A DNA stretch of 44,941 bases, from assembly GCA_016219875.1 (NCBI GenBank), contig JACRJZ010000044.1, positions 1 through 44,941 of the forward strand, in the 5' to 3' direction. The notes beneath the pieces are model-generated. The model was not told the DNA's origin. It saw only the letters and a program-made list of their open reading frames with translations, and did not search any database. The position numbers and the translations under genes were made by a program. Within the stretch, counting starts at the first letter, position 1, and the number at the start of each line of letters is the position of its first letter. The stretch comes from Verrucomicrobiota bacterium (lineage in GTDB: Bacteria; Verrucomicrobiota; Verrucomicrobiia; Limisphaerales; JACRJZ01). Below, in pieces: positions 8,307 to 18,340 of this stretch.

Positions 8307-8385
8307 GCCCGACAAGACTGAGGCATTGCTGCCGAGATGAATTCCCGCTTTCGCCGCCGTGATCGTTGTTCCATCCTTTCGCGGC

Positions 8386-9729
8386 ATGACGGCCGTTCGG
8401 AAAATTCTGTATCGCCTGTACCGCCTCGGCTCCTCGGCGCGGTTCCGCGCTCAACGGCGGCTGACGCGCCCAGGCTTGGCGGTGCTGGGCGGCGTGTTCG
8501 CGGCGGGACTGGTGGGTTTGGACATCACGCAAAGTCTGGCCTACCAGGTCTTCCTCGTTTTGCTGAGCTTGCTGCTCGCGGCGTGGGCGTCGTGCTGGTT
8601 TTACCGGGCGAGGTTTACGGCCGAGCGCCTGCTGCCGTGCTTCGGCACCGTGGGCAGCCCGTTGCACTACCGCGTGACGCTGCGCAACGCAACGCGCGTT
8701 CCGCAAAACGGCCTGGTGGTGCTGGAGAACCTCGCTGATCCGCGGCCGAGCTTCGATGAATTCATCGCCATCCATCGCGCCGAGGAGCGGCGGATGCGCT
8801 CGTTCAGCGTGGCCAAGCGGAAGAAGCGACTGGGCTTCGAGCTTGTGCGCGTGAGCGAAGCGCCGGTGCCGCCGCTGTTGCCGGGCCAGGAGGCCGAAGT
8901 CCGTCTGCAACTCACGCCGCTGCGGCGCGGCCATGTGCGCTTCACCGGCTTGACCGTGGCGCGACCCGATCCGCTGGGACTGGTGAAGGCCTTCGCCAAG
9001 TTCCCCCTGCCGCAGTCCGTGCTCGTGCTGCCGCGGCGGTATCCGCTCCCGCCCATCGCGCTGCCGGGCACGATGAAGTACCAGCAAGGCGGCGTGGCTA
9101 TGGCGTCGAGCGTGGGCGAGTCAGAGGAGTTTGTCTCACTGCGCGACTACCGGCAGGGCGATCCGCTGCGGCACATTCACTGGCGGAGTTGGGCGCGTGT
9201 GGGCAAGCCGGTGGTGAAGGAGTTTCAGGATGAATTCTTCGTCCGGCACGCGTTGATTCTGGACACGTTCACGGACCATCCGAACAGCGAGGTGTTCGAG
9301 GAGGCGGTGTCGGTCGCGGCCTCGTTCGCCTGCACGATCCTCACGCAGGAATCGCTGCTCGACCTGCTCTTCGTGGGGCCGGAAGCGTATTGCTTCACGA
9401 GCGGGCGCGGCTTGGCGCACACGGAGCAAATCCTGGAAATCCTGGCGTCCGTGCGCGTGTGCCGCGGCCAAGGCTTCCAGGCGCTGGAGAACCTCGTGAT
9501 TGACCATGTCAGTTTGGTGAGCGGCTGCGTGGTCGTGCTGCTGGACTGGGACGCGCGCCGGAGGAGCTTCATCGAGCGGCTGAAGATGCTCGGCTTGCCG
9601 GTGCTTGTGCTGGTGGTCACGGAAGCCGGGGCGAAGGAGAGTTTCGAAGCCGGGCCGATGCAGGACCAACCGCAGCAGTTCCACGTCTTGGAGGCGGGCG
9701 CGATTGAGGAAGGGCTGGCGAGGCTGTAG
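8386..9729 (+). CDS. DUF58-domain protein
   Basis: About 447 residues from the ATG at 8386; an upstream GTG at 8359 would add nine residues. Two hydrophobic segments (about residues 33-50 and 55-75) anchor it in the membrane. The DUF58 signature follows in the second half: SVGESEEFVSLRDYRQGDPLRHIHWRSWARVGKPVVKEFQDEF, i.e. E-F-x-x-L-R-x-Y-x-x-G-D-x-x-R-x-I-x-W-x-x-x-A-R. The final third resembles a VWA-like fold. DUF58 proteins usually sit in operons with MoxR-type AAA+ ATPases and transglutaminase proteins; none is nearby, so this is an orphan copy. Function unknown, possibly in envelope assembly. Confidence 0.85.
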   Translation: MTAVRKILYRLYRLGSSARFRAQRRLTRPGLAVLGGVFAAGLVGLDITQSLAYQVFLVLLSLLLAAWASCWFYRARFTAERLLPCFGTVGSPLHYRVTLRNATRVPQNGLVVLENLADPRPSFDEFIAIHRAEERRMRSFSVAKRKKRLGFELVRVSEAPVPPLLPGQEAEVRLQLTPLRRGHVRFTGLTVARPDPLGLVKAFAKFPLPQSVLVLPRRYPLPPIALPGTMKYQQGGVAMASSVGESEEFVSLRDYRQGDPLRHIHWRSWARVGKPVVKEFQDEFFVRHALILDTFTDHPNSEVFEEAVSVAASFACTILTQESLLDLLFVGPEAYCFTSGRGLAHTEQILEILASVRVCRGQGFQALENLVIDHVSLVSGCVVVLLDWDARRRSFIERLKMLGLPVLVLVVTEAGAKESFEAGPMQDQPQQFHVLEAGAIEEGLARL

Positions 9730-9785
9730 CGGGCGGAGGGAAGGCTTAGGCGGCCCCGCCAGGAAGCCGATAAGAATCCTGTGGT

Positions 9786-12700
9786 ATGAGACGCAAACCA
9801 TCACCTTGTGCAGACTTTGCTGTCGGCAGCCGTTCCGTTTGGCGGCGTGGCCTGACCTTTGTGGTCGCCCTGACCGGGGCGGGCCGTCTTGGGGCCGCCT
9901 GCTTCTTCGGCGACGTTGCGCCCTCCGCCCTGCCGTGGCCCGGCGGCGTGGTGCCGTATGTCTTCGATGCTGAAATGACGTCCGCCCAGCAGGCTCTGTA
10001 CTTGTTGGGGATGCGCGAGTGGGAACTGGCGGGGAACATCCGCTTCGTCGCGCGCACCAACCAAACCCAATACCTGCTGGCCCGATACGACGCCAACGCC
10101 CCGGAAAGCGGCGTGATGGCGGGCACGCCGATGGTCATGACCGTGAACAGCCTTTCCCGCGCCCAGGTTTGCCATGAAACCGGCCACGCGCTCGGCTTCC
10201 AACAAGAACATCAACGGGCGGATCGCGACGCCTACATCGCGGTCTTCCCAGAGAACGCCTTTCCCGGCAGCGAGCCGTTCCTGGCCATCGACTCCGCTTC
10301 CACCGCCTATGGCGCCTATGACTTCGAGTCCATCATGCATCCGCCGCGGAACTTTTTCTCCCTCGACCCGGCGAACTTGGACACGCTCACGCCCCAACCG
10401 GCTTACCGCCGCTTCCTCAATCGCCTCGGCAATGTGGCGTTGAGCCGCGGCGACCGGGCGGGCGCGGCTTATCTCTACGGGCCGGGGCCGGCCTTGGGCA
10501 GCGTCGTCACCACCACGGCGGACGGCGGTATCGGCAGTCTGCGCGCGGCGATCTACTTCGCGAACGACCATCCCGGCACGGTCGTCACCTTTAACATTCC
10601 CACCTCCAATCCCGGCTACAGCAACGGCGTCTTCCACGTCCACCTGAGCGGGTTCCTGCCGCCACTGGTGGCCGACGGCACGCGCCTTGACGGGCGCACG
10701 CAACCGGGTTTTTCCGGCCGGCCAGTGATCGAGATCAGCGGCGACATGGCCTTGCCGGAAGCGGGCTTCGTCAGCGGCCTCTATATCTACGCAGCGAACT
10801 GCGAAGTGCGGGGCCTCGCCTTCAACGGCTTCAGCAACGGCGCGATCTACCTCCTCTATGACGGCGCCGTCAGCAATCTCGTCGCCGGCTGTCACATCGG
10901 CACCGAGGCCAGCGGCGCGGTCGCCAAGCCGAACGGTTTCCACGGCGTGAGCATCTGGGGCGGCGCGCGGCACAACACCGTGGGCGGCCCCAACGCGGCG
11001 AGCCGCAACGTCATTTCCGGCAACGCGCAGTATGGCGTGCTGATCATCGACACCAACACCCAGGGCAACGTCGTGCTCGGGAACTTCATCGGGCTGGACG
11101 CCTCCGGGCAGGCGGAGTTGCCCAATGGCCTCAGCGGCGTGGCGGTGTGGGGCGGCGCGCGCGACAACACCGTGGGCGGCGCCGGCGCCGGCGCGCGAAA
11201 CGTCATCTCCGCCAACGGCCAATACGGCGTGCTGCTCACTGACTCAGGCACGTCCGGCAACAGCATCGTCGGCAACTTCATTGGCACCGATGCGAACGGC
11301 GTGAATGGCCTCGCCAACCAACTCAGCGGCGTCGGCATCTTCAACCAGGCCCAAGACAACCTCGTGGGCGGTCTGCTGCCCGGCGCGCGGAACGTCATTT
11401 CCGGCAACGCGCAGTACGGCATTGCCCTCACGGACCCGAACACCACGCGGAACGTGGTGCTGGGCAATTTCATTGGCACCGATGCGACGGGCACCAACCT
11501 CGTGCCCAACGCCAGCGGCGTCGGCCTGTTCTCCGGCGCGTTTGGGAACGTGCTGGGCGGCACCGTGCCCGCCGCCCGCAACGTCATTTCCGGCAACATT
11601 GACTACGGCGTGGTGATCGCCAACGAAGGCTCCGTGAGCAACCTGGTCCTCGGCAACTTCCTCGGCACGGACCCATCGGGCGCCATCTCCGTCCCGAACA
11701 ACATCGGCGTCGGCGTCATCGGCGCGGCGGCGTTCAACTTCGTGGGCGGCACCAACGAGGGCGCGGGCAATTTGATCTCCGGCAACACGACCCTGGGCCT
11801 GCTCATCACCGACGCCGGCACCGTGGGCAATTCAGTCCAGGGAAACTTGGTGGGCACGAGCCAGGGCGGGGCCACCGCTTTGGGCAACGGCACCGGCGCG
11901 TTGGTTGCCAACGGCGCACAGAGCAATCTCCTGGGCGGTACCGTCGCCGCCGCGCGCAACGTGTTTTCCGGCAACTCCGGTCCGGGCCTGTGGATGGGCG
12001 ATCCCGGCACGCAGGGCAATCGTGTCCAAGGCAACTTCATCGGCGTGGACGCGGGCGGCCGCCGCGCGCTGGGCAACGGCACGGAAGGAATCGTGCTGGC
12101 CCACGCGGCCCAAAGCAACTACGTCGGCGGCGCGGTGACTGGCTCCGGCAACGTGATTTCCGGCAACGCTTACCGCGGCGTGTTCGTCGCGGGCGAAGAC
12201 ACCGCGGGCAACGTGATCCAGGGGAACTTCATTGGCCCGGACGCCTCAGGCCAGGCCGCGATCGGCAACGGTTTCGAGGGCCTCAGTCTGATGGAAGGCG
12301 CGCGCGACAACCTGATCGGCGGCCCCGGCGCCCGCGCGCGAAACGTGCTCTCCGGCAATCGCGCGCGCGGCGTGTGGATTTCCGGTGCGGGCACCACGCG
12401 GAATTGGGTCCACGGCAATTTCATCGGCCTGGCGGCAGACGGTGTCGCGCCGCTGGGCAACGCTTCCGAAGGAGTCCTGGTCTTGGCCGGCGCCCACGAC
12501 AACGTGATCGGCCTGAAGCCCGACGGCACCGGGGTGGGCAACCGGATTGCCTTTAACGCGCTCGAGGGAATCGCGCTCCTGGCCAACGCCACCGTGGGCA
12601 ACACCCTTCGGGGCAACGCTCTGTTCGAGAACGGGCGGCTGGGCCTCAACCTCGTGGGCGGAGTCGAGGACGCCGCCGGCGTGACGGCCAACAGCGCCAG

Positions 12701-13265
12701 TAATCCCGCCTCCGGCCCCAACCGCGCGCAGAATTACCCCGTGATCACCAACGCCTCCATCACCGTGGACATGACGACGCTGCGCGGCACGCTGCAAAGC
12801 ACGCCGCTCCACAGCTTCGCTCTGGATTTCTATCGGTTCGCCACCCCCGATCCCTCCGGGAGCGGGGAGGCAGATTTCCACCTGGGCACGGTGAACATCA
12901 GCACGGACGCGGCCGGCAAGGCGACCTTCGCGTTCGTGGCGGCAGGCTCGGCGGACACGGATTACTTCGCGGGCACCGCGACCGATCTGCTGACCGGCGA
13001 CACGAGCGAGTTCAGCCTGGCGGTCAGGCCGGTGCCCGTGGCCTCACAAGCGGTGTTCACGAGCACTCCGGCCATCACGTCAACGGGGGTGACGGCGAGC
13101 CTGTTCCTCGACCCCCGCTTTCTCTGGGTGGTGCAAGCCTCCTCCAACTTGTCGCAGTGGACCACGGTGGCCACGCTGGCGGGCAACAGCAACGGACCGG
13201 TCCATTTCTTTGACCCGCAGGCGACCAATCTGCCGCGGCGGTTTTACCGGGTGAAATCGCAGTAG
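9786..13265 (+). CDS. Secreted astacin-like metalloprotease with beta-helix repeat tail
   Basis: Protein of 1159 residues with an N-terminal hydrophobic export segment. Residues about 40-235 form an astacin-type (M12A) domain: H130-E131-x-x-H134 within HETGHALGFQQEHQRADRD, and a Met-turn at SIMH (M184). The third zinc ligand of the family motif, normally His, is Gln140 here. A link with the CSLREA-like pattern GIGSLRAAIYFAND follows. Residues about 300-960 are a right-handed beta-helix of roughly ten repeats of about 66 residues (ARNVISGNAQYGVLI, GNFIGTDA, N-x-V-G-G). The end has a small beta-sandwich (WVVQASSNLSQWT to RRFYRVKSQ) common in verrucomicrobial secreted proteins. Likely a surface or secreted protease or adhesin; activity is uncertain given Gln140. 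Confidence 0.8.
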   Translation: MRRKPSPCADFAVGSRSVWRRGLTFVVALTGAGRLGAACFFGDVAPSALPWPGGVVPYVFDAEMTSAQQALYLLGMREWELAGNIRFVARTNQTQYLLARYDANAPESGVMAGTPMVMTVNSLSRAQVCHETGHALGFQQEHQRADRDAYIAVFPENAFPGSEPFLAIDSASTAYGAYDFESIMHPPRNFFSLDPANLDTLTPQPAYRRFLNRLGNVALSRGDRAGAAYLYGPGPALGSVVTTTADGGIGSLRAAIYFANDHPGTVVTFNIPTSNPGYSNGVFHVHLSGFLPPLVADGTRLDGRTQPGFSGRPVIEISGDMALPEAGFVSGLYIYAANCEVRGLAFNGFSNGAIYLLYDGAVSNLVAGCHIGTEASGAVAKPNGFHGVSIWGGARHNTVGGPNAASRNVISGNAQYGVLIIDTNTQGNVVLGNFIGLDASGQAELPNGLSGVAVWGGARDNTVGGAGAGARNVISANGQYGVLLTDSGTSGNSIVGNFIGTDANGVNGLANQLSGVGIFNQAQDNLVGGLLPGARNVISGNAQYGIALTDPNTTRNVVLGNFIGTDATGTNLVPNASGVGLFSGAFGNVLGGTVPAARNVISGNIDYGVVIANEGSVSNLVLGNFLGTDPSGAISVPNNIGVGVIGAAAFNFVGGTNEGAGNLISGNTTLGLLITDAGTVGNSVQGNLVGTSQGGATALGNGTGALVANGAQSNLLGGTVAAARNVFSGNSGPGLWMGDPGTQGNRVQGNFIGVDAGGRRALGNGTEGIVLAHAAQSNYVGGAVTGSGNVISGNAYRGVFVAGEDTAGNVIQGNFIGPDASGQAAIGNGFEGLSLMEGARDNLIGGPGARARNVLSGNRARGVWISGAGTTRNWVHGNFIGLAADGVAPLGNASEGVLVLAGAHDNVIGLKPDGTGVGNRIAFNALEGIALLANATVGNTLRGNALFENGRLGLNLVGGVEDAAGVTANSASNPASGPNRAQNYPVITNASITVDMTTLRGTLQSTPLHSFALDFYRFATPDPSGSGEADFHLGTVNISTDAAGKATFAFVAAGSADTDYFAGTATDLLTGDTSEFSLAVRPVPVASQAVFTSTPAITSTGVTASLFLDPRFLWVVQASSNLSQWTTVATLAGNSNGPVHFFDPQATNLPRRFYRVKSQ

Positions 13266-13321
13266 GCCCGCAGCGCCACCACCGGCGCAAGCAGGGCCGC
13301 GATGGGATAGCCCAAGGTGGA

Positions 13322-13343
13322 GTGAACATCGGGTGAACATCGG
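13322..13343. promoter_or_regulatory. Tandem 11-bp direct repeat upstream of the HipA-like kinase gene
   Basis: GTGAACATCGG occurs twice without spacing, ending 43 bp before the ATG of the HipA-like kinase. Its position suggests an operator, since HipA-type operons are often self-repressed, but no HipB-like repressor is encoded nearby. It could also be a simple duplication. Confidence 0.35.
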
Positions 13344-13386
13344 CTTGATCTAGTCTGACCGACCGGCTCTAAATACTGCCACGCAC

Positions 13387-14160
13387 ATGGTTGAGCACAT
13401 CGAAGCCGAGCAATTTCACTCGTTCACCGCCACGGGCTACAGCCGCCCTGCTCGTGTGACTTGTTCCCGTCAGGATGGAACGAAGGTGGATGTATTCGTG
13501 AAATTCGCGGGTGGGGTGCGCCACCGCGAGTTTGGCCTCTCGTCGGAGTTGCTCTGCAACCTTCTGGCGCGGGCTTTCGGTCTCCACACGCCAACCCCGT
13601 TTCTCGTCACCGTCTCGAAGGAGTTTCTGGCGGGCATTCCCGCGCCGGCCCGTGACTTGGTCGGGCGCAGCCGTGGTCTGAATTATGGCAGCCAGAGCGC
13701 ACCCGTTGGATTCAGTGTTGTGCCGCCGGAGCCGCAGGTTCCACACGAACTGCGTTCAGAGGCGGCCCGAATCTTCGCTTTCGACGTGATCGTGCAGAAC
13801 TACGACCGCAAAGCCGACAACCCCAACCTCCTTTGGGACCGGCGGACGATTCTCCTGATCGACCACGAGAGCGCGTTTGGCCCGATGCTCCAGGAACGAA
13901 AGCCTTCCTTCAGCGCGCTGGAACTCGACCGGTTCTACGACCACGTCTTCTATCCGGCGATCTCTCCCCAGGACGCCGGCTTTGAGGAACTGCTCGCGGC
14001 CATGCAGAGTTTCTCCGCGGCGCGACTGGAGGAAACCCTTGGCCAGATTCCGCCGCCGTGGCAGGTTGAAGCCGGTTGGGCGAGAGTCCGCGAACACTTG
14101 GTTTGGGTGCTGGAACACCGCGACCAGGTTTGCAGGCTGATCCGAGAAAGGCTCACATGA
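13387..14160 (+). CDS. HipA-like Ser/Thr kinase family protein
   Basis: A 257-residue protein of the short HipA-like kinase family. Kinase elements are visible: a candidate ATP-binding K39 in VDVFVKFAGG, a catalytic-loop-like N138-Y-D140-R-K-A-D-N145 (IVQNYDRKADNPNLL) and a DFG-like D159 in LLIDHESAFGP. It lacks the N-terminal subdomain of full-length HipA (about 440 residues). Its stop overlaps the ATG of the DUF3037 gene by 4 bp, so the two are co-translated; this kinase/DUF3037 pairing recurs in other genomes to my knowledge. Possible roles are a toxin-like or defence kinase; the substrate is unknown. Confidence 0.8.
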   Translation: MVEHIEAEQFHSFTATGYSRPARVTCSRQDGTKVDVFVKFAGGVRHREFGLSSELLCNLLARAFGLHTPTPFLVTVSKEFLAGIPAPARDLVGRSRGLNYGSQSAPVGFSVVPPEPQVPHELRSEAARIFAFDVIVQNYDRKADNPNLLWDRRTILLIDHESAFGPMLQERKPSFSALELDRFYDHVFYPAISPQDAGFEELLAAMQSFSAARLEETLGQIPPPWQVEAGWARVREHLVWVLEHRDQVCRLIRERLT

Positions 14161-14600
14161 AAACGCCGTTCAGTTTTGTGGTGTTGCGCTACATGCATGA
14201 TGGGTTCACCCGCGAGTTTGTGAACGTGGGCGTGCTCCTCTATGCCCCTGGCGCGGGCTTTCTGAGGCTGCGCCGCGTGGCCAGCCTGGAGCGGGCGCAA
14301 GCCCTGTTCCCCGGCCTCGAAACCGCACCGCTCGGCGAATCGCTTCGGTTTCTCGAAACTCGTTGCACCGGACTCGAAGAACGCTACGCGCGGACCCCGG
14401 AGCGCGAGTCCCTCTCCGCCGAGATCATCGCCAAGAGCCTGCTTCCCACCGATGACAGCGCGCTCCAATGGTCCACGCCCGGCGGGGGAACCACCGAGGC
14501 CCCGGAGCGGACGCTGCAGGAGTTGTTTGAACGAATTGTCACGCGCCATGAGAAGGCCCGTAACGGCGCCTTGATGGACAGCTTGGCGTCAGCGGCATGA
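14157..14600 (+). CDS. DUF3037 protein
   Basis: A 147-residue protein starting MKTPFSFVVLRYMHDGFTREFVNVGVLLYAP, the characteristic opening of DUF3037, where F-V-N-V-G-V-x-L is conserved. The ATG overlaps the stop of the HipA-like kinase gene (ATGA), which fixes the start. No catalytic motif is evident. As the constant partner of a HipA-like kinase it may be its regulator, antitoxin or substrate; that is inference. Confidence 0.8.
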   Translation: MKTPFSFVVLRYMHDGFTREFVNVGVLLYAPGAGFLRLRRVASLERAQALFPGLETAPLGESLRFLETRCTGLEERYARTPERESLSAEIIAKSLLPTDDSALQWSTPGGGTTEAPERTLQELFERIVTRHEKARNGALMDSLASAA

Positions 14601-14606
14601 CACCGG

Positions 14607-14843
14607 GTGAAAACCGAAGACCGCTACCACGAGTTAGTCCAGTGGAGTGAAGAGGACGGCCTCTACGTCGGCTTCTGTCCCGACCTGTTCCCGGCGGGCG
14701 GCGCGTGCCACGGCAAAACCTCCCTTGCCGCCTACAAGGCCCTCTGCGAAATCGTGGCCGACACCGTGGCCACCGCCGAAGCCGAAGGCATCAAACTTCC
14801 TCCGCCTCGCACTCGCCCGATGATGGAACCGGTCTTGGCGTAG
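14607..14843 (+). CDS. Orphan HicB-like protein
   Basis: A 78-residue protein starting at a GTG 6 bp after the DUF3037 stop. YHELVQWSEEDGLYVGFCPDL followed by GKTSLAAYKALCEIVADTVATAEAEGIKLPPP is the partial RNase-H-like fold of HicB antitoxins. The usual HicA toxin (about 60-80 residues with a catalytic His) is not seen on either side, and the C-terminal DNA-binding domain of many HicBs is missing. It may belong functionally to the kinase/DUF3037 operon. Its TAG stop is part of the GTAG foot of the palindrome starting at 14840. Confidence 0.7.
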   Translation: MKTEDRYHELVQWSEEDGLYVGFCPDLFPAGGACHGKTSLAAYKALCEIVADTVATAEAEGIKLPPPRTRPMMEPVLA

Positions 14844-14908
14844 CGGCGCGTCGGCAGACCGCCGCCAACTGGGGGAAAGATGGCGGCGCTCTCCCGAAAC
14901 GCCGCTAC
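14840..14908. repeat. GTAGCGGCG-type palindrome overlapping a stop codon
   Basis: Inverted arms of 27 bp (14840-14866 and 14882-14908) start GTAGCGGCG and enclose a 15-nt centre. The arms are imperfect but clearly paired. The first four bases GTAG contain the TAG stop of the HicB-like gene. Same family as 22141-22214 and 44883 onward. Confidence 0.8.
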
Positions 14909-15022
14909 AAATGCCTGGCCACGCGCTGCGGCCCGATCCGGCGCGGCGCTCGCTTCACCCCAGGCGGTCACAGGGCGCGCTGGATGCACATAATTTCACG
15001 GGGCCAGTCGTCGAGGTGCTGG

Positions 15023-15679
15023 CTATTTGTTCGAGCGGCTTCTCAGTATCTCACGAAGAATGTTTAGCTCCAGAAGAACTTCAGTCATGGTCGGATAGAA
15101 AGCCATAAGGGAGCTGCCCAATTCCTGACTCAAAACGGTGAGTTTGCGAAGATCAAGACGTTCAATCGATGATGCCACTAGCCTAGAGTCATGATCTCGA
15201 TGCGCTGCTGCGATTTGTCTGATCTCCCTCAGCTCGTGTTCGTGATTCTTGCGAAAATCAGAAAGGGCTCCGGTCATCTTGGAAATTTGCTGCAGATGGA
15301 CGCGATCGGTAACTACGTTGGTCAGGGCCTGTCGAAAAGACTTCCCCAGCACCGCAGGGATGTCTTCCACACACTCCAGCATCGTCATTGCAAGCAAACG
15401 AGCATAGAGCCGACTGTCCCACCAAGCTGAACGACACGTCATATCGCGACTCAAAACCGTGAGATCAGCTTCATAGATCAAGCAAAAGAGTGACGCATCG
15501 AACAAGCGTTCGATGTCGGGCAGGTTGAGTTTTGAAACCTTGGCTCGAGTTGCAATACATGTCTCCATTGCACCAAGCAACGCACGAAGCTTCTTTCTTG
15601 AGTTCCAGCGCAGTGATTGTCTGGGCACCGCAAGAATGGTCCTCTCGATTGCGTTCGCGAGGATGTTGGGCTGTTTCAC
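15023..15679 (-). CDS. Uncharacterised, largely helical protein with HEPN-like RX5H motif
   Basis: A 218-residue protein with no signal peptide or membrane segment, predicted mostly helical. Near residue 154 it reads LREIRQIAAAHRDHD, which contains R154-x5-H160, the RX4-6H pattern of HEPN ribonuclease domains, followed by RDHD as in AbiU2-like HEPN proteins. I cannot assign a family with certainty. Its codons and base composition are visibly less GC-rich than both neighbours, suggesting horizontal acquisition. It is convergent with the HicB-like gene and 35 bp upstream of the metY 3' end. Confidence 0.65.
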   Translation of the reverse strand: MKQPNILANAIERTILAVPRQSLRWNSRKKLRALLGAMETCIATRAKVSKLNLPDIERLFDASLFCLIYEADLTVLSRDMTCRSAWWDSRLYARLLAMTMLECVEDIPAVLGKSFRQALTNVVTDRVHLQQISKMTGALSDFRKNHEHELREIRQIAAAHRDHDSRLVASSIERLDLRKLTVLSQELGSSLMAFYPTMTEVLLELNILREILRSRSNK

Positions 15680-15714
15680 GATTGCCTAGGCTCGTCCTTC
15701 CAACGGAACTTCCC

Positions 15715-17013
<1,299 letters not shown>

Positions 17014-17036
17014 TCAGTCATTTCTTTCCGGGCCGG

Positions 17037-17064
17037 ACCATAGCGGAAAGAACGGCGTTGGCAA
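17037..17064 (-). promoter_or_regulatory. Possible sigma70-type promoter of metY
   Basis: On the - strand TTGCCA (17059-17064) and TATGGT (17037-17042) are separated by 16 bp, about 33 bp before the metY ATG. Fit to consensus is moderate, and sigma specificity in this lineage is unknown to me. Confidence 0.3.
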
Positions 17065-17129
17065 AACTTTGGTTTCAACTCAGCCGTAACAATGCAGTCG
17101 AAACCTTCAACGAGAGTGCCAGCGAGCCT

Positions 17130-17258
17130 GTGGGACAGGCGTCGCGCCGGTCTCCATTATCGAGGGTTTCCCTCACCGTTCGGTGATCGCTTCAGGTCAC
17201 GCCTCATGGGCGCATTGGAGCCGCCGCTGATAACGGAGACAGGCGCGACGCCTCCCAC
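17130..17258. repeat. Inverted repeat of about 30 bp in the metY/DUF3616 gap
   Basis: Arms 17130-17161 and 17229-17258 are near-perfect inverted copies (GTGGGA, AGGCGTCGCGCC, GTCTCC, TTATC in order), separated by 67 bp that hold a small CACCG-TTC-GGTG hairpin. It lies just past the DUF3616 stop and upstream of metY. No second copy is in this window, so its family cannot be judged. Confidence 0.7.
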
Positions 17259-17272
17259 TGCCTGGTTTCAGT

Positions 17273-18259
17273 TCACGGCTTCACCCACATGCCGCGAAAC
17301 CGCCGTTGCTCCGGCGGCGACCGCTTGCAGTCGAGGCCTTGTATCTTGAGCGTGCCGTCGTCGCTGAGGATTTGGAATTCCTCGCGGCCTGGGTGAAAGA
17401 CCAGCGCCTCGGGCGTGAAGTGTTTCGGGAAGTCGAGGTCCGTGACTTTCTTTGGCTTGTCGCCGCCGCCCTTCCAGGTGAAGAGCCGGAACTTCTTCTC
17501 GCTGTCCCACGGGCCGGCCAGGATGTAGTTGCGGTCGCTCCACAGTCCGAGATCGCGCACGCCGAGTCCACCGAGGTCGAGCAACACAGGATCGCCGAGC
17601 CGGGCGCGCCGGCCTGCGACCACCTCCGCCGGATTCAGCAACGGCACGAGCAGCGCGCGGCCTTTGGGGATCGGATTGCGAAAGCCCAGCAGCAGGTGTC
17701 CGTCGGGCGTGGCACTGAGTCCTTCGATGTTCAAAGCGTCGCGCGTTTTGGGCGGACGGGTCGAGGCGGCCAGCAGCCCGAATGGTTGGAGCCGCGCATC
17801 GGAAACCAAGTCCAGCAGCAAGTCCCGGTAACAGGCTCCGGCCAGGACCAGGCGCGGCCCCGAGGCGGCCGGCTCGACTTTGGTGGCGAAGAACACGTGG
17901 CGCGGCTCGCGATACTTGCCTTCGCGGTTCCGGCTGTGCGACCCGATCCAGTAAATCCGGTCGCCCAGCCACGCCGCTCCTTCCAAATCGGTTTCCGGTG
18001 ATTTGCCGGCCGCGGCGACAAACCGCGACACGTCCATGTTCTGGATCGGCGCGCCGCCTTCCTCCGCCCGATAGACGCGGAGCAGGTTGTCCTCGTCGTT
18101 GGCCACAGCGATCAGGTTCGAGCCGAGGGTCACTCCCGCCGAAGCGTCGCACATGCCGGCGAACGTGAGGTCGGCAACGAGTTTGTGGCCGGCACGGGCG
18201 GGCACGCTCGCCAGACAGCAGCCGGCGATGAACAAAGCAATGCGAAGTCCGTTGATCAC
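17273..18259 (-). CDS. Secreted DUF3616-domain protein
   Basis: A 328-residue protein with a Sec-type signal peptide (INGLRIALFIAGCCLASVPARA). The mature part is a beta-rich, probably beta-propeller chain matching DUF3616: FAGMCDASAGVTLGSNLIAVANDEDNLLRVY near the start, DLEGAAWLGDRIYWIGSHSRN, NIEGLSATPDGHLLLGFRNP and FTPEALVFHPGREEFQILSDDG. These resemble blades of SdiA-regulated/esterase-like propellers. Function unknown, presumably periplasmic or extracellular. It is transcribed in the same direction as metY but separated by a 268-bp gap with an inverted repeat, so I do not assume an operon. Confidence 0.8.
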   Translation of the reverse strand: MINGLRIALFIAGCCLASVPARAGHKLVADLTFAGMCDASAGVTLGSNLIAVANDEDNLLRVYRAEEGGAPIQNMDVSRFVAAAGKSPETDLEGAAWLGDRIYWIGSHSRNREGKYREPRHVFFATKVEPAASGPRLVLAGACYRDLLLDLVSDARLQPFGLLAASTRPPKTRDALNIEGLSATPDGHLLLGFRNPIPKGRALLVPLLNPAEVVAGRRARLGDPVLLDLGGLGVRDLGLWSDRNYILAGPWDSEKKFRLFTWKGGGDKPKKVTDLDFPKHFTPEALVFHPGREEFQILSDDGTLKIQGLDCKRSPPEQRRFRGMWVKP

Positions 18260-18340
18260 GGGGCCAAGATAAGCCCGGCGCCGAATTCAGGAACCAGAAA
18301 AATGGCCGCGGGAGCCCATCCTCAGCCGGAACGATTCAGT

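Noticed and set aside
10980..12600. Regular DNA repeats at about 200-bp spacing, considered as a CRISPR or tandem array
   Set aside because: They are the coding periodicity of beta-helix repeats in the protease gene, with substitutions in every unit and no spacers.
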